A stretch of DNA of 7,202 nt. Origin: Fidelibacterota bacterium (GTDB lineage Bacteria; Fidelibacterota; Marinisomatia; Marinisomatales; UBA1611). The stretch spans positions 10,292 through 17,493 of the forward strand of contig PBCV01000038.1 in NCBI GenBank assembly GCA_002717915.1, in the 5' to 3' direction. Both the position numbers and the translations under genes were made by a program. The notes beneath the pieces are model-generated. The model had not been told where the DNA came from, did not search any database, and saw only the letters and a program-made list of their open reading frames with translations. Each line of letters starts with the position of its first letter. Within the stretch, counting starts at the first letter, position 1. Shown here in pieces: positions 6,380 to 7,202 of the stretch.

Positions 6380-7202
6380 ATCCACCCGCAAACTCGCAGC
6401 CATAGTATTTACCGATATTGTCGGTTTTACCAGACTCACAGCCGATGACCAACAAAAAGCCAGTGATCTTCTCGATATTCAACGAAACGAAATAAAACCC
6501 ATAGTAGAATCCCATAATGGTCAATGGATCAAGGAAATGGGTGATGGACTTATTCTAACTTTCGATACAATTACCAACGCAGTCAAATGCAGTATAAAGA
6601 TCCAGGAAAAAGCTAAAACTATTGATGATCTAAATCTAAGAATTGGGATTCATCTTGGAGAGATATTAGAAAAAGAAGGTGACATCATTGGAGATGATGT
6701 CAATGTAGCTGCTCGAATTGAGCCATTTGCCGCTCCTGGTGGTATTGCCATTTCTAATAAAGTGAATGATGCCCTGATACGTGAAGCAGATTTCACCACT
6801 AAATATCTTGGTAAGCCCAAACTGAAAGGTGTTGGACAGGAAGTAAAAGTATACTGTATTACGTCTCATGACCTTCCGGAAACTGACCTGTCGAAAGTCT
6901 CTGCCAAACTTGAGCCTGAAGGATTCCAGTGGAATGTAATGAATTCCTTGGGCGTAGCCGCTTCCGTGATTGGTCTATTTATGCTGATCAATTTTATGTT
7001 CTTACGTATCGGTTATGCTGATAAAGATGAAACTCCTTCTATTGCTATTTTACCTTTTGAGAATAAGGGAGCAGAAGCAGATGAATTTTATGCCTATGGC
7101 ATTAGCTCCGATTTAATCGCAGATGTTACCAGTGCGGGGCTTATCCGTGTGGCTGGGTTGAAAGATATAGAAAAGCTTGATTATTCCAATATGGGCTATG
7201 AC
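6372..7202 (+). CDS. Membrane-anchored adenylate cyclase with TolB-like domain (3' end beyond window)
   Basis: The first 277 codons are visible and open to the right edge. The class III cyclase domain is complete: D15 in FTDIVGFT, K54 and D58 in KEMGDG, D104 in DIIG, and N111 and R115 in VNVAAR, so an active ATP cyclase is expected. A single hydrophobic segment follows at about 189-211 (LGVAASVIGLFMLINFMFL), then PSIAILPFENKG and FYAYGISSDLI of a TolB-like domain. The helix would put cyclase and TolB-like parts on opposite sides of the inner membrane; the orientation is inferred. TPRs probably follow beyond the edge, by analogy with the preceding gene. The ATG lies within the preceding gene's final codons (8-base overlap, AATGCCTGA), with GGAAG at 6360-6364, which indicates coupled translation. 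The first 50-odd codons are nearly the same as those of the chimeric cyclase at 3692, whereas the cyclase domain is only about 43% identical to that of the adjacent gene. Confidence 0.9.
   Translation, partial: MPESTRKLAAIVFTDIVGFTRLTADDQQKASDLLDIQRNEIKPIVESHNGQWIKEMGDGLILTFDTITNAVKCSIKIQEKAKTIDDLNLRIGIHLGEILEKEGDIIGDDVNVAARIEPFAAPGGIAISNKVNDALIREADFTTKYLGKPKLKGVGQEVKVYCITSHDLPETDLSKVSAKLEPEGFQWNVMNSLGVAASVIGLFMLINFMFLRIGYADKDETPSIAILPFENKGAEADEFYAYGISSDLIADVTSAGLIRVAGLKDIEKLDYSNMGYD
6387..6539 (+). repeat. 153-bp direct repeat, copy B (5' end of third cyclase gene)
   Basis: This is the partner of the repeat at 3710-3862, at an offset of 2677 bases; the exact 42-base match is at 6474-6515. 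Here the sequence continues into an ordinary cyclase domain (GDGLILTF), so this is the likely parental arrangement and the copy at 3710 the derived one. The corresponding part of the middle cyclase gene is much more diverged. Confidence 0.9.

Noticed and set aside
3710..6539. The 153-bp direct repeats as ends of a mobile element
   Set aside because: They are coding sequence in register in both genes, with no transposase, inverted termini or target duplications.
6666..6869. Minus-strand frame opposite the third cyclase
   Set aside because: The plus-strand cyclase frame is open and motif-rich across it.

Overview
The window is AT-rich bacterial DNA holding one divergently transcribed gene cut by the left edge, then five rightward genes, the last cut by the right edge. 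The best taxonomic clue is the secreted protein in the middle. It ends in a type IX secretion (Por) sorting domain of the YPNPFNP type, found in the Fibrobacterota-Chlorobiota-Bacteroidota superphylum and relatives. That variant, together with several class III cyclases fused to TolB-like and TPR domains, is most reminiscent of Candidatus Marinimicrobia (SAR406), Ignavibacteria or Calditrichota. The phylum cannot be fixed from this sequence alone.

Layout. Positions 1-215 (minus strand) hold the N-terminal 71 residues of a polytopic membrane protein that resembles the start of ATP:ADP-antiporter-like/MFS-type transporters. A 124-bp divergent intergenic region follows, with a perfect TATAAT element just upstream of pepA. 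Positions 340-1797 encode a complete M17 leucyl aminopeptidase with all metal and catalytic residues and an unusual four-cysteine cluster. A Rho-independent terminator follows at 1825-1857. The next reading frame, ending at 3580, runs through this terminator. It encodes a secreted endonuclease/exonuclease/phosphatase (EEP) protein with an N-terminal beta-rich CBM9/DOMON-like domain and the C-terminal sorting domain. Its true start is unclear.

From 3692 to the right edge lies a tandem array of three class III adenylate cyclase genes, tightly packed (3-nt gap, then 8-nt overlap). The first (156 aa) is a chimera. Its first 57 codons are almost copied from the third gene (153 bp, 9 mismatches). 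It then jumps to the C-terminal part of a different cyclase subtype, losing the segment with the second metal-binding aspartate. The second (737 aa) is soluble: cyclase, TolB-like domain, then TPRs that include six units of exactly 40 residues. The third has the same cyclase and TolB-like domains but with a transmembrane helix between them, and it leaves the window before any TPR region.

The cyclase genes look like one co-transcribed cAMP-signalling unit that has undergone duplication and recombination. The chimeric first gene is the most unusual object here. No RNA genes, insertion sequences or CRISPR arrays were seen.
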